The position numbers and the translations under genes are program-made. Positions 37,844-47,031 of a DNA stretch of 64,000 nucleotides are shown piece after piece. Source of the stretch: DATARH01 sp963847345 (GTDB lineage Bacteria > Pseudomonadota > Alphaproteobacteria > ATCC43930 > CGMCC-115725). The stretch spans positions 76,416 through 140,415 of the forward strand of contig CAWJZU010000034.1 of NCBI GenBank assembly GCA_963847345.1, in the 5' to 3' direction. The notes beneath the pieces were generated by a model. It worked only from the letters and a program-made list of their open reading frames with translations. It was not told the DNA's origin and ran no database searches. Numbering within the stretch: the stretch's first letter is position 1; the number at the start of each line of letters is the position of its first letter.

Positions 37844-38683
37844 TCAGCCTTTCGCCAGCCCGGGCGGGTTCCAGCCGAGCCATTCGCAGACCGCCCGCCC
37901 CATGACGAGTTCGAGGTCGCGGCCCTGGAGCCATGGCGCTTCCTCGGTGAACATCGTCACGCATTGCCGATAGCTGCAGGGCATCCGCGTGATGTCGGTG
38001 CCCCAGAAGGATCGCTGCGGCCCGAACGCGTCGATGATCCGCTTTGTGTATTCCTGCACGTCGCGGAACGGATAAGGCTCGGCGGAGTAGCTCGGACCAC
38101 CCGAAATCTTGACCGCGACATTCGGCAATCCGGCGAGCGCGAGCATTTCGGCCAGATCGGCGAATGCCGCCGCACCGGTCGCGCCACTGCCGCCGCCGGC
38201 TCGGCCGTAATGGTCGATATGCAACTTGAGGCCGGGGTGGCGCTCGGCGATGTTGCGGAACGCCGCCATGTTGCCGCCGGCGAGCAGCCCGACCGGCAGC
38301 TTTTCGCGCTCGCAGGCGGCCCAGAACCAGTCGAGACTGCCGTCGGTCCACCAGCTCTTTTGCTTCGGCTGGTTGAACGTGAAGCGGAAGCCGACCATTC
38401 CCGGCCGCGATCGCCAGTTCCGGACGATCTCCTCGCGGTTCGGCGCTTCGAGATCGAAATGGCCGAGAATGCAGAACTTGTCGGGATGCGCCTTGGCCGC
38501 CTCGACCGCCTGTACGTTGACCGCCTCGCCGAGCGAGCTGGGCGGATGCAGCACCGCGGCGTCGACCCCGGCCCCCGCCATTTCTTTCAGCGCATCGTTG
38601 ACGTCATAGGTCGGGATCTGCCGGTGATGCGCCGACATCTTGGCGTTTTCCCAGATGTGTATCTGCGAGTCGACGATGAACAT
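37844..38683 (-). CDS. Amidohydrolase-2 family protein
   Basis: This 279-residue protein starts MFIVDSQIHIWENAKMSAHH; the first metal motif reads DSQIHIW, so only one His of the usual HxH is present. Further family segments are GFRFTFNQPKQKSWW, LKLHIDHYGRAGGG and SFWGTDITRMPCSYRQ, with the late Asp. Related enzymes act on lactones or decarboxylate aromatic acids. It is leftward, followed downstream by the glycine-zipper gene. Confidence 0.86.
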   Translation of the reverse strand: MFIVDSQIHIWENAKMSAHHRQIPTYDVNDALKEMAGAGVDAAVLHPPSSLGEAVNVQAVEAAKAHPDKFCILGHFDLEAPNREEIVRNWRSRPGMVGFRFTFNQPKQKSWWTDGSLDWFWAACEREKLPVGLLAGGNMAAFRNIAERHPGLKLHIDHYGRAGGGSGATGAAAFADLAEMLALAGLPNVAVKISGGPSYSAEPYPFRDVQEYTKRIIDAFGPQRSFWGTDITRMPCSYRQCVTMFTEEAPWLQGRDLELVMGRAVCEWLGWNPPGLAKG

Positions 38684-38717
38684 TGCGGTTGTCCCCTGGT
38701 TCTGAAAATCGGGCTGG

Positions 38718-39273
38718 TTACGGCTCCGGGCGGCCGTCGGCTCGAGCGCCGGTTTCGAGATAGCGCGGCAGATCTCCCCACGCGTATCCCGCGGCTTCGA
38801 TCCGCTTGCCGCCGACGACGAAATTTTTTTGCCGCACCTCGCGGCCGCCGAGCCGGCGATAGAAATAGCGGGCGGGATTGTCCCGCAGCACCCAGATCAG
38901 CGCCGAAGCGACGCCTTGCGCGACGAGCCGCTCGAACAGGGCAAGCAACAGCGCGCGGCCGATGCCCTGGTTCTGCCAGTCGGGCGCGACGTACAGCGTG
39001 AAAACCTCGCCGCCGTGCTCGGCGCTGTCCCGGTTCCGGCCGCAGCTCCCGAACCCGACAATCTCGCCGTCGCCGTTGACGGCAACGCGAATATCGCGCG
39101 GCTCGCGCTCGATAACGGCCGCCCAGCCGACTTCGCGGCGCGGCGCGGAGAGGCCAACGAGAAACGGCGTCGCCAGGATGCCGGCATAGGCGGCTCGCCA
39201 TGTCTCGACGTCGAGTTCGAGCGATGCGGCGGGCGTCGCCGGGGCGTGCGGCACGGATCGTGATCGCGCTCAT
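38718..39273 (-). CDS. GNAT family N-acetyltransferase (apparent frameshift near 39212)
   Basis: This acyl-CoA-dependent acetyltransferase shows the acetyl-CoA loop VFTLYVAPDWQNQGIGRALL and the C-terminal RYFYRRLGGREV. The N-terminus is split: MSAITIRAARPGDARRIART reads in one frame and VETWRAAYAGILATPFL in the next. Removing one base at about 39212 gives ARTHVETWRAAYAG, a typical family start, and 184 residues. It lies 34 bases upstream of the amidohydrolase gene on the same strand. The substrate is unknown. Confidence 0.82.
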
Positions 39274-39384
39274 GGCTACCCATTGTGCCCGGTTTTGCCG
39301 CATCTGGGGAGGGGTAACCGGCGGCGGGAAGCGTTCGGAACGCGCCGCGATGGACTCGCAGGCCGTCGACGCTATGCTTGCCGC

Positions 39385-40149
39385 ATGAAGCGATGCTTGT
39401 TTTATGTTCTGGGTGCGCCCGGTCTGGCGGCGCTGTTTTCGACCATCGCCCTGCCGAGCCAGGCTGCCAAGCCAAAGAAGGAGCCTCCGGCCCAGCCTGC
39501 CGCGGTAAGCGCCGCGCCGAAGACACAATCGCTCGGCACGGTCGGGGCGTGGTCGGCCTATGCCTCGGGAGAAAAATCCAGCCGGATCTGCTATCTGGTC
39601 GGTCGGCCGCAAAAGACCAATTCGGCCGGCATCGACCGCAAGGCGCCGGTCGCGATGGTGACGCATCGCCCGAGCGAGAATATCTCGAACGTCGTCAGCT
39701 TTGTCGAAGGCTACTCGCTGAAGAGCGGCACCGACGTCGCACTCGAAGTCGACGACAAGAAATTCGATATGTTCACCAACGACGACAGCGCCTGGGCCCG
39801 CACCGCCGACCTCGACCGGACGATCGTTTCGGCGCTGGTCGCGGGACGGACCGCGACCGTCCAGGGCACTCCCAACAGCGGCAAGGCGACGACCGATGTT
39901 TATTCTCTCTCGGGTTTCACCAAGGCGCTGGCGCTGATCGACGAGGCGTGCGGGATCAGCCGTCCCGAAACCGCCGCCGCCACGCAAGCGCCTCCCGCGG
40001 AGCAAAAGGTCTCGCCGCAAACGGTCTCGGCGCCGGCAAAAGCCGTGGCGTCGAGCAAGAAGCGGTCCGCGCGCAAGACCTCCAAGAGCTCTCACAGGAA
40101 GGCGTCGAAGCAGACCTCGACGAAGAAATCAGCACAGGCGAAGGACTGA
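39385..40149 (+). CDS. IalB-like exported protein
   Basis: This 254-residue protein has a signal peptide (MKRCLFYVLGAPGLAALFST, cleavage after QAA) and a domain like invasion-associated locus B proteins: VGAWSAYASGEKSSRICYLV, VSFVEGYSLKSGTDVALEVD and KALALIDEACGI. The tail after residue 205 is Lys/Ser-rich and low complexity, which may bind the envelope or nucleic acid. An IalB-like gene next to rlmN is a common alphaproteobacterial pair. Despite its name, the family is widespread in free-living bacteria. Confidence 0.8.
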   Translation: MKRCLFYVLGAPGLAALFSTIALPSQAAKPKKEPPAQPAAVSAAPKTQSLGTVGAWSAYASGEKSSRICYLVGRPQKTNSAGIDRKAPVAMVTHRPSENISNVVSFVEGYSLKSGTDVALEVDDKKFDMFTNDDSAWARTADLDRTIVSALVAGRTATVQGTPNSGKATTDVYSLSGFTKALALIDEACGISRPETAAATQAPPAEQKVSPQTVSAPAKAVASSKKRSARKTSKSSHRKASKQTSTKKSAQAKD

Positions 40150-40185
40150 GTTTTCCGGAAGCGACGCCGGGCCCATATCTTCGGC

Positions 40186-41331
40186 ATGTCTGTCTGTGAC
40201 GAGCCAACCACGAGCCGGCGCAATCTCGCCGGTCGTAATCTTGTGGGTTTGGGGCGGGTCGAGATCGCCGAGGAGATGGCCGCGTTCGGCGCCGAGAAAT
40301 TCCGCGCCGGCCAGCTGTGGCACTGGATCTACCACCGCGGCGTCACCGATTTCGCGGCAATGACCAACCTCGCGAAACCGTTCCGCGAGCGGCTCGCCGA
40401 ACGGTACGCGCTGCGCCGGCCGGAGATCGCGACGGCGCGGACGTCGATCGACGGCACCAGAAAATGGCTGCTGCGGTTCGACGACGGGCAGGAGGCCGAG
40501 ACCGTCCACATCCCGGAAAGCGACCGCGGCACGCTGTGCGTCTCCTCGCAGGTCGGCTGCACGCTGACCTGTAGCTTCTGCCATACCGGGACCCAGCGCC
40601 TTGTGCGCAATCTGAGCGCTGCGGAGATCGTCGGACAGGTGATGATTGCGCGCGACGCGCTTGGCGAATGGCCGTCGCCGAAGGAGGACCGGCAGCTCAC
40701 GAATATCGTGCTGATGGGCATGGGGGAGCCGCTCTACAATTTCGCGAACGTCGCCGCCGCGATGAAGATCGCGATGGACCCGGAGGGGCTGGCGATCTCG
40801 CGTCGCAAGATCACGCTGTCGACCGCGGGGGTGGTGCCGATGATCGCCCGCGTTGGCGCCGAGCTTGGGGTCAATCTCGCGATATCGCTGCATGCAGTGA
40901 CCGACGAGCTGCGCAGCCAGCTCGTGCCGCTCAACCGCAAATATCCGATCACCGAACTGCTCGAAGCGTGCCGGACTTATCCCGGATCGAGCAACGCGCG
41001 GCGCATCACGTTCGAATACGTGATGCTGAAGGGGGTCAACGACAGTCCGGCCGAGGCGCGCGAACTCGTGCGGCTGCTGAAGGGCATCCCGGCCAAGGTC
41101 AATCTGATTCCGTTCAATCCCTGGCCCGGCGCGCCGTATGAGTGCTCGACCGAGGCGTCGATCGCGGCGTTCTCCGAGATCGTGTTCAACGCCGGCTATT
41201 CGGCGCCGGTGCGCACACCGCGCGGCCGCGACATCGCTGCGGCCTGCGGTCAGCTCAAATCGGAGAGCGTCCGGGCGCGCCGAGGCGCGACGGCCCGCCC
41301 ACATACGGTCGCGCCGCAACATTTTGTCTAA
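40186..41331 (+). CDS. rlmN: Dual-specificity 23S rRNA/tRNA methyltransferase RlmN
   Basis: RlmN is a radical SAM enzyme that methylates C2 of A2503 in 23S rRNA and A37 in some tRNAs. The 381-residue protein shows the Fe-S motif CTLTCSFC, the SAM segment VLMGMGEPLYNF, LAISLHAVTDELR, and the C-terminal RGRDIAAACGQL with the second catalytic Cys. The start MSVCDEPTTSRR lies 36 bases after the IalB-like gene, so both are probably cotranscribed. Confidence 0.95.
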   Translation: MSVCDEPTTSRRNLAGRNLVGLGRVEIAEEMAAFGAEKFRAGQLWHWIYHRGVTDFAAMTNLAKPFRERLAERYALRRPEIATARTSIDGTRKWLLRFDDGQEAETVHIPESDRGTLCVSSQVGCTLTCSFCHTGTQRLVRNLSAAEIVGQVMIARDALGEWPSPKEDRQLTNIVLMGMGEPLYNFANVAAAMKIAMDPEGLAISRRKITLSTAGVVPMIARVGAELGVNLAISLHAVTDELRSQLVPLNRKYPITELLEACRTYPGSSNARRITFEYVMLKGVNDSPAEARELVRLLKGIPAKVNLIPFNPWPGAPYECSTEASIAAFSEIVFNAGYSAPVRTPRGRDIAAACGQLKSESVRARRGATARPHTVAPQHFV

Positions 41332-41383
41332 ATGCCGCACCTTTTGTCTAAATACAGCAATATACGTCGATTATCCTGCGGCT

Positions 41384-42277
41384 GTGATATTGATCGCCAG
41401 CATCGCTGCTGCCGGGTATCTGATGCTCGTCGCCGGCCTGTATCTGTACCAGCGGCAGCTTCTCTACCGCCCTGATCGGACGCGGCCGCTGCTCGGGACC
41501 CTGGCCCGGCTCGGGGTGCGCGAGATCACCGTGCCGACCGCCGACGGGTTGTCGCTGCTCGCCTGGTATCTGCCGAGCCGTGGCGCGCCCGATGGCGAAC
41601 CGGCGGGCGAACGGCCGATGATCGTCTACCTTCACGGCAATGGCGCCCATATCGGATATCGCGCCGACCGGGTCGAGCATTTCGCACGCGAGGGTTATGG
41701 CGTGCTGATGCTCGAATATCGCGGGTACGGCGGCAATCCCGGCACGCCGAGCGAGGCTGGTCTGTTCGAGGATGCGGCCGCGGCGCTGCGCTTTGTCGCG
41801 GCGCGGGGCATACAAGAACACCGGATCGTGCTGTACGGCAAGTCGCTCGGGACCGGGGTCGCGGTGCACGCGGCGACCAGCCACGCGGTCGGCGCGGTCG
41901 TGCTCGAAGCGCCGTACACGAGTATCGCCGCGGCGGCGCAGTTTCACTACCCGTTCGTGCCGGCCGCGTGGCTCGTGGCGGACCGCTACGATTCGCTGGC
42001 GCGCATCGGGCAGGTCGTGGCGCCGATCCTGATGCTGCACGGCGGACGCGATAACGTAGTTCCGCTGAGCCTCGGCAAGAAATTGTTTGCCGCCGCGCCG
42101 GAGCCGAAAGAGCAATGGATCGCGCCGCGGGCCGGGCACGGCGATCTCGACGACTTCGGCGCGCTCGATATCGCGGTCGGATTTATCGAGCGGCACATCC
42201 GGCAAGCGAGCTCGCGACTTCGGACTGAGCCGATCGCGTTGCCTGCGGCAGTGGCGGAGCGCGCCCGCGCTGTATAA
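41384..42277 (+). CDS. Membrane-anchored alpha/beta hydrolase (Bem46/YfhR-like)
   Basis: This 297-residue protein starts with one membrane helix (VILIASIAAAGYLMLVAGLY) followed by RQLLYRPDRTRPL, as in YfhR/Bem46 proteins. The hydrolase core has MIVYLHGNGAHIG, LEYRGYGGNPGTPSE, the nucleophile elbow VLYGKSLGTGVAV, ILMLHGGRDNVVP (Asp) and PRAGHGDLDDFG (His). GTG at 41384 is used; the ribosome site is weak. A short direct repeat TTTTGTCTAAAT (two copies, 41325-41352) lies just upstream. The substrate is unknown. Confidence 0.84.
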   Translation: MILIASIAAAGYLMLVAGLYLYQRQLLYRPDRTRPLLGTLARLGVREITVPTADGLSLLAWYLPSRGAPDGEPAGERPMIVYLHGNGAHIGYRADRVEHFAREGYGVLMLEYRGYGGNPGTPSEAGLFEDAAAALRFVAARGIQEHRIVLYGKSLGTGVAVHAATSHAVGAVVLEAPYTSIAAAAQFHYPFVPAAWLVADRYDSLARIGQVVAPILMLHGGRDNVVPLSLGKKLFAAAPEPKEQWIAPRAGHGDLDDFGALDIAVGFIERHIRQASSRLRTEPIALPAAVAERARAV

Positions 42278-42310
42278 AACCTGATCGGTGCATCAAACCG
42301 GGAGGGGCGC

Positions 42311-43324
42311 GTGATCCGTGCGGCGATGGTCGGAATCGGCCGGTGGGGGCGAACGCTGGTCGGCTCGGTGCAGGGCAAGAGCGACCAATTCCGGTTCTCC
42401 GCCGGATACAACCGCACCCGCGCCCATGCCGAGGCGTTTTGCGCCGAGCACGGTCTGAGGCTCGCCGACAGTCTCGACGAAATCCTCGCCGACCCCGAGA
42501 TCGACGCCGTGGTGTTCGCGACCCCGCACAGTGAGCACGGGACACAGGTCGAGCGCGCCGCCGCCGCCGGCAAGCACGTTTTCATGGAAAAGCCGTTCAC
42601 CTTGGACCGGCGCAGCGCGGCGCGGGCGCTCGACGCCGTGGCGCGTGCCGGGGTCGTGCTCGGGGTCGCGTATCCGCGGCGGTTCCATCCGAACCTGCGG
42701 GAATTGAAAGCCCGCATCGACGACGGCCGGCTGGGCACGGTCGCGCATTGCTATGCCGAGCAGAACTCGCCAGCCGGGCTGTTCATGGACCCAAGCTCAT
42801 GGCGCGCCGACCCGGCCGAGGCCCCGGCCGGCGGCATGACGGCGATGGGCGTCCACAATGTCGATGCGATGATCGGGCTGTTCGGAGAAATCGACGAGGT
42901 CTACGCGTCGAGCATCCGCCGCGCCGTCGCGTACAATGCCGAGGACACCACGAGCGTGGTCTTCGGGTTTGCCAACGGCATGTCGGCGAGCCTCTTGTCG
43001 TGCCTCGCGACTGCTGTCAGCTACCGTCTCGCCGTGTTCGGCAGCAAGGGATGCGCCGAGCTGGTCACGCCGAACCTCGATTTCCGCTTTACCGCGACCC
43101 CGGACGCGATGCCGACCGGCCGCCATACGCAGCCGGTGCCGGAAATCATCGAGAACCGCGGCGCCAACACGCTGCTGGCCGAACTCGAAGCCTTCTCCGA
43201 CGCGATAAACGGCGGGGCGGCGTACCCGATACCGGCCGACCAGATCCTGCACGGCGTCGCGGTGTTCGAGGCGATCGTCCGTTCCGCCGCGACGCGTCAG
43301 CCGGTCAAGGTGACGCGGGAGTAA
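42311..43324 (+). CDS. Gfo/Idh/MocA family oxidoreductase
   Basis: This 337-residue NAD(P)-dependent oxidoreductase shows the cofactor-binding VGIGRWGRTLVGS segment, VVFATPHSEHGTQVERAAAA and the EKPF motif in GKHVFMEKPFTLD, whose Lys is catalytic. The C-terminal domain has the GVHNVDAMIGLFG segment with the conserved His. The usual substrates are sugars, inositols or cyclic acids. GTG at 42311 follows a GGGAGGGGCG site. The luciferase-like gene starts 17 bases downstream, so the two form an operon. Confidence 0.88.
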   Translation: MIRAAMVGIGRWGRTLVGSVQGKSDQFRFSAGYNRTRAHAEAFCAEHGLRLADSLDEILADPEIDAVVFATPHSEHGTQVERAAAAGKHVFMEKPFTLDRRSAARALDAVARAGVVLGVAYPRRFHPNLRELKARIDDGRLGTVAHCYAEQNSPAGLFMDPSSWRADPAEAPAGGMTAMGVHNVDAMIGLFGEIDEVYASSIRRAVAYNAEDTTSVVFGFANGMSASLLSCLATAVSYRLAVFGSKGCAELVTPNLDFRFTATPDAMPTGRHTQPVPEIIENRGANTLLAELEAFSDAINGGAAYPIPADQILHGVAVFEAIVRSAATRQPVKVTRE

Positions 43325-43341
43325 GACGGGCGGAGGGCGCG

Positions 43342-44400
43342 GTGAAAGTCGAAACGCGGCTGCCGTTGGGGAAACTCGATCCGGGGGTGCGCGCCACCGC
43401 CGCCGCGCTTGACATCAGCGCCGTCGCCGACGACGCGCGGCGGGCCGAGGCGCTCGGCTACGATGGCATCATCACCGAGGAAACCAAGGACGATCCCTAT
43501 ATCGTGATGGCATTGGCGGCGCAGGCGACCAGCCGCGTGTCGCTGGCCACCGCCGTCGCGCTCGCCTTTCCGCGCAGCCCGACCGTGACCGCGATGTCGG
43601 CCTGGACGTTGCAGCGCCTGTCCGGCGGACGGTTCACGCTGGGCTTGGGGTCGCAGGTCAGGGGCCATATCGAGCGCCGTTTCGGGATGAGCTGGTCGGC
43701 GCCTGGGCCGTGGCTGCGCGAGTACGTCCTGGCGCTGCGCGCGATCTGGGATTGCTGGCAGAACGGCACGAAGCTCGATTTCCGCGGCGAGCACTACAAG
43801 CTCAACCTGATGGTGCCGCTGTTCACCCCGGCGCCGATCGAGCACCCGCGCATCCCGGTCGAGCTGGCCGCGGTCAACCCGTACATGTGCCAGGTCGCCG
43901 GCGAGGTCGCCGACGGCATCCGCGCCCACCCGATAGCGACGCCGCGCTATATCGCCGAGACGATGCTCCCGGCGGTGCGCCAGGGGGCCGCGAAGACCGG
44001 CCGCGACCTGTCGGGCTTTACGATGTGCGTGATGCCGCTCGTCGCGACCGCACCCGACCGCGCCGGCCTTGACGCGCGGATCGCCGACATCCGCGCCCGC
44101 GTCGCGTTCTACGCCTCGACCCCGGCCTATCTCGTCGCGTTCGAAAGCGAAGGCTATGGCGAAGTCGCGCGCAATTTGCAGCAGCTTTCGCGGGCGCAGC
44201 GCTGGGACGAGATGGCGGCGCTGGTCGACGACGCGATGCTCGATACATTCACCGTGACCGGCACCCATGACGAGATCGCCGCCAAATTGCGCGCCCGCTA
44301 TGCCGCGGTGGCGACGGCGATCGATTTCGCGATCCCGCTGGCCGATTCCGAGGACGAAGGCCGGCTGCGCGGCCTGATCGGCGAATTGCGCGGCGCCTGA
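43342..44400 (+). CDS. LLM-class oxidoreductase (TIGR03617-like)
   Basis: This 352-residue luciferase-like protein starts VKVETRLPLGKLDPGVRATA at a GTG preceded by GGAGGG. It shows ARRAEALGYDGIITEETKDD, LQRLSGGRFTLGLGSQVRGH for the flavin pocket, and GEVADGIRAHPIATPRYI. It resembles the group annotated as TIGR03617 F420-dependent oxidoreductases; whether it uses F420 or FMN cannot be told here. It forms an operon with the Gfo/Idh/MocA gene, suggesting a joint redox conversion of one substrate. Confidence 0.85.
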   Translation: MKVETRLPLGKLDPGVRATAAALDISAVADDARRAEALGYDGIITEETKDDPYIVMALAAQATSRVSLATAVALAFPRSPTVTAMSAWTLQRLSGGRFTLGLGSQVRGHIERRFGMSWSAPGPWLREYVLALRAIWDCWQNGTKLDFRGEHYKLNLMVPLFTPAPIEHPRIPVELAAVNPYMCQVAGEVADGIRAHPIATPRYIAETMLPAVRQGAAKTGRDLSGFTMCVMPLVATAPDRAGLDARIADIRARVAFYASTPAYLVAFESEGYGEVARNLQQLSRAQRWDEMAALVDDAMLDTFTVTGTHDEIAAKLRARYAAVATAIDFAIPLADSEDEGRLRGLIGELRGA

Positions 44401-44416
44401 CGCGATCGCCGCAACG

Positions 44417-45193
44417 TCACGGCGCGGCGGAGGAGGATGTCTCGACGATCCGCGGCCGAAATCCCAGGCGGCCGATCGCCGGCAGCTTCAGCGCCGGAGA
44501 AGCGGCGTCAATGCCGGTCGAAAGGCCGAGTACGTTGATCTCGACACCCTCCTTGGCGGCAACGAGAATGCCGGCGAGACCATACAGCGACAGCTGAAAC
44601 CCGGTGCCGCTCGGCGCCGCCGCGACCAGCGCCCCGCCCGGCAGAAAATCCTTGCCGATTGCGTTCGCCGGAAGGCTGAGACCCAACTCCGGCACTTGGC
44701 GCGCGAGGTAGGCGATGAAGGTGTTGCTGTTCGGCCCCGGCCAGGCGCGATAGGCGTTTGGATACGGGTAGCTCGCGACGGCGGCGCGGATATTGTCGAT
44801 GATAGCGTCGACATCGGAGCCGCGCCGGTCTAGCAGCAGTTCGGGCCGCGCCCCGAACCAGAAATTATCTGGGCCCATACGGTCGATCCGCACGGAAGGA
44901 GCGCCGTTCGCGACACCGAACCCGACCACCTCGTAGCGCGTGTAGCGCGGCGCTCCGCTCGGCTTGACCGCGATCCAGGTATGCACCGAAAAGACGCCGC
45001 GCCACGATACGGCCGGGGCCGCATAGACCTGGATCACCGCCTCGTGCGTCGCCGCAGGGTCCGGCGCGATGCCGGTCGGATCGCGGCGCGCCTGATACCA
45101 GGGCACGCCGCTGCGCGGGTCCGGCATGCAGGCGCTTACCAGAATGGGAACGGCGAGCAGCAGAAACAGCAGCAGAAAGTTGAGCAGCGTCAC
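44417..45193 (-). CDS. DUF3750 family protein
   Basis: This 258-residue protein has an N-terminal signal or membrane segment (LLNFLLLFLLLAVPILVSAC, with a possible lipobox Cys) and the DUF3750 pattern: FSVHTWIAVKPSGAPRYTRY, GPDNFWFGARPELLLDRRG and WPGPNSNTFIAYLARQVPEL. That last segment, with Asn and Ser, resembles the papain-like N1pC/P60 layout, so an amidase role has been considered, but the function is not established. It converges with the luciferase-like gene. Confidence 0.82.
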   Translation of the reverse strand: MTLLNFLLLFLLLAVPILVSACMPDPRSGVPWYQARRDPTGIAPDPAATHEAVIQVYAAPAVSWRGVFSVHTWIAVKPSGAPRYTRYEVVGFGVANGAPSVRIDRMGPDNFWFGARPELLLDRRGSDVDAIIDNIRAAVASYPYPNAYRAWPGPNSNTFIAYLARQVPELGLSLPANAIGKDFLPGGALVAAAPSGTGFQLSLYGLAGILVAAKEGVEINVLGLSTGIDAASPALKLPAIGRLGFRPRIVETSSSAAP

Positions 45194-45238
45194 GGGTGAA
45201 TTGGCGGTTCGGATCGACGCACGGTTAACGCTCTGATA

Positions 45239-46168
45239 TTAATAACCCCTTGCGAGGTCAACGCGGTTGGCGATCGGCAGCCCGGCTTCGCATTGGCGGA
45301 TCGCGTCGCGGACCAGCGGCGCGGCGGTGGCGGGGTGCGTTTCGGCCGCGACATGCGGGGTCACGATGACGCGCGGGTGATGCCAGAACGGATGTGCCGG
45401 CGGCAACGGCTCGTCGTCGAACACGTCGAGCACCGCCCCCGACAAGCGCCCGGAATCGAGCGCCGCGAGCAGGTCGGCTTCGACCACGTGGCCGCCGCGC
45501 CCGGCGTTTACGATGGCGGCGCCTTGCGGCATTCGCGCGAACGCGCGGGCGCCGAGGATGCCGCGCGTCGCCGGCGTCAGCGGCAAGAGGCAGACGACGA
45601 TCTCGCTGCACGCTAGCAGCCGATCGAGCCCGTCCGGGCCGGCGAACGTCGCGAAGCCCGGCAGCGGCCTTTCACTGCGGCTCCACCCGGCGACATCGAA
45701 GCCCAGCGACCGCAGCTTTTTGCCGGCGTCCTGGCCGAGCGTGCCGAACCCGAGAATGCCGACGGGGCGCTCGGCTGCGTTTTTCTGCTCGCGCTCGTGC
45801 CAGAGGGCCGCGCGCTGTTGCGTCAGGTAGTCGAGGTCCTGGCGGTGCAGACGTAACACCGACAGCGCGACATACTCGCTCATCGCGTCGGTCATGTACG
45901 GATCGACGAGGCGGACGATCGGAATATGGCGCGGCAGGTCGGGGTCGCGCAGCAGGTGGTCGATGCCGGCGCCGAGCCCGAAGATCATCCTGAGGTTCGG
46001 CAGAGTGGCGAGCAGACCCGGCTCGGGATGCCAGACGAGCGCGTAGTCGATCGTGCTCCGGTCGCCGATCTCGGGCCAGTAGCGGATTTCATGCTCGGGC
46101 AAGAGGTCGGCCAGCAGCGGACGCCAGCGCGCGGTCGCGGCCGGGGTCGAGCGGAACAGGATCGCCAT
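45239..46168 (-). CDS. ghrA: Glyoxylate/hydroxypyruvate reductase A-like dehydrogenase
   Basis: This 309-residue D-2-hydroxyacid dehydrogenase reduces glyoxylate or hydroxypyruvate with NAD(P)H. It shows LPNLRMIFGLGAGIDHLL, the nucleotide motif VGILGFGTLGQDAGKKL, the NAGRGGHVVEADLLAALDSG segment (catalytic Arg), VLDVFDDEPLPPAHPFW with Glu, and HVAAETHP with the catalytic His. The start at 46168 has an AGGGG site. It lies 28 bases after the DUF192 gene in the same direction. Confidence 0.9.
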   Translation of the reverse strand: MAILFRSTPAATARWRPLLADLLPEHEIRYWPEIGDRSTIDYALVWHPEPGLLATLPNLRMIFGLGAGIDHLLRDPDLPRHIPIVRLVDPYMTDAMSEYVALSVLRLHRQDLDYLTQQRAALWHEREQKNAAERPVGILGFGTLGQDAGKKLRSLGFDVAGWSRSERPLPGFATFAGPDGLDRLLACSEIVVCLLPLTPATRGILGARAFARMPQGAAIVNAGRGGHVVEADLLAALDSGRLSGAVLDVFDDEPLPPAHPFWHHPRVIVTPHVAAETHPATAAPLVRDAIRQCEAGLPIANRVDLARGY

Positions 46169-46196
46169 CGCGGAACCCCTCTTCCCGCCGCCGCGC

Positions 46197-46670
46197 TTAC
46201 GAGGCGCCCTCGAAAGCCGGGGACCGGACCCGGTCGCCGGGCTTGATGCCAAGCCGTTGAGCGGTGCCGCCGTTCAGCTCCAAGACGGCGCGGGCCGGCG
46301 CGGCGGGCCCGGTTGTATCGAGCGACTCGGGCACCCGGCGCTCGGCGATATTGATGATGCGGCCCTCTGGGTCGATAAACAGCATGTCGAGCGGGATGAA
46401 GGTGTTCTTCATCCACATCGAGGCCTTCGATGGCGTATTGAACACGAACAGCATGCCGGCATCGGGCGCCATCTTCCGGCGGAACATCAGCCCCTGCTCC
46501 ATCTGCGCCGGCGTCGTCGCGATCTCGACGGTGAATTTGTGCGCCCCCTTGGCACTCTCGATCGTCAATTCGCCGGTCGGAAATGTCTGCAAGGACTGCG
46601 CGAGGGTGGCGGGCGCGGCGACGAGGAACAGCAGCAGCACCGCGAACAGCGGACGGACGGCGGCAGGCAT
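46197..46670 (-). CDS. DUF192 family exported protein
   Basis: This 157-residue protein has a signal peptide (PLFAVLLLFLVAAPATLAQ) and the DUF192 core: FTVEIATTPAQMEQGLMFRR, GMLFVFNTPSKASMWMKNTF, IPLDMLFIDPEGRI and AVLELNGGTAQRLGIKPGD. DUF192 proteins are small beta-rich envelope proteins of unknown role. It heads a short leftward run with ghrA and, further on, the DUF3750 gene. Confidence 0.9.
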   Translation of the reverse strand: MPAAVRPLFAVLLLFLVAAPATLAQSLQTFPTGELTIESAKGAHKFTVEIATTPAQMEQGLMFRRKMAPDAGMLFVFNTPSKASMWMKNTFIPLDMLFIDPEGRIINIAERRVPESLDTTGPAAPARAVLELNGGTAQRLGIKPGDRVRSPAFEGAS

Positions 46671-46739
46671 CGGACCCCTATACCAGAGCAGTTTGACCGG
46701 CCCACTCTAGCAGGTTGTCGCGGCGCCCCGTGGGGCGGC

Positions 46740-46910
46740 AATGCGGAATTCCCTAATAGCAGCGAAAATTTCGAGGGGCGGCGGCGGAACGCGACGGATT
46801 TCCTGGCATTTCGCGGAATTGCCGCGCCGCAAACAGGGAAGTTCCGTCCCCGAACAGGGAACCGAGTCGCCCAGATCAGGGAACCGAGACGCGCCGATCA
46901 GGGATGTTTT
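46740..46910. repeat. GGAATTCCCT/CAGGGAA-type repeat block, copy 2
   Basis: The block contains GGAATTCCCTAATAGC, AGCGAAAATTTCGAGG, TTTCGCGGAATTGC and four CAGGGAA units at 8-25 base spacing. The same layout occurs near 32537-32700. No coding region is supported from 46671 to 47031. Confidence 0.5.
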
Positions 46911-47031
46911 CGCAGTGGACGCCCGCCTCCTTCAATCGGACCGCACCGGCCAGCTCGCGTCGAACATGCCGGACAAGTGTGGCGATTTTATCGTCCGCGA
47001 GAAGCGTGTCCGCGACGCGAGTGCCCGCAAG

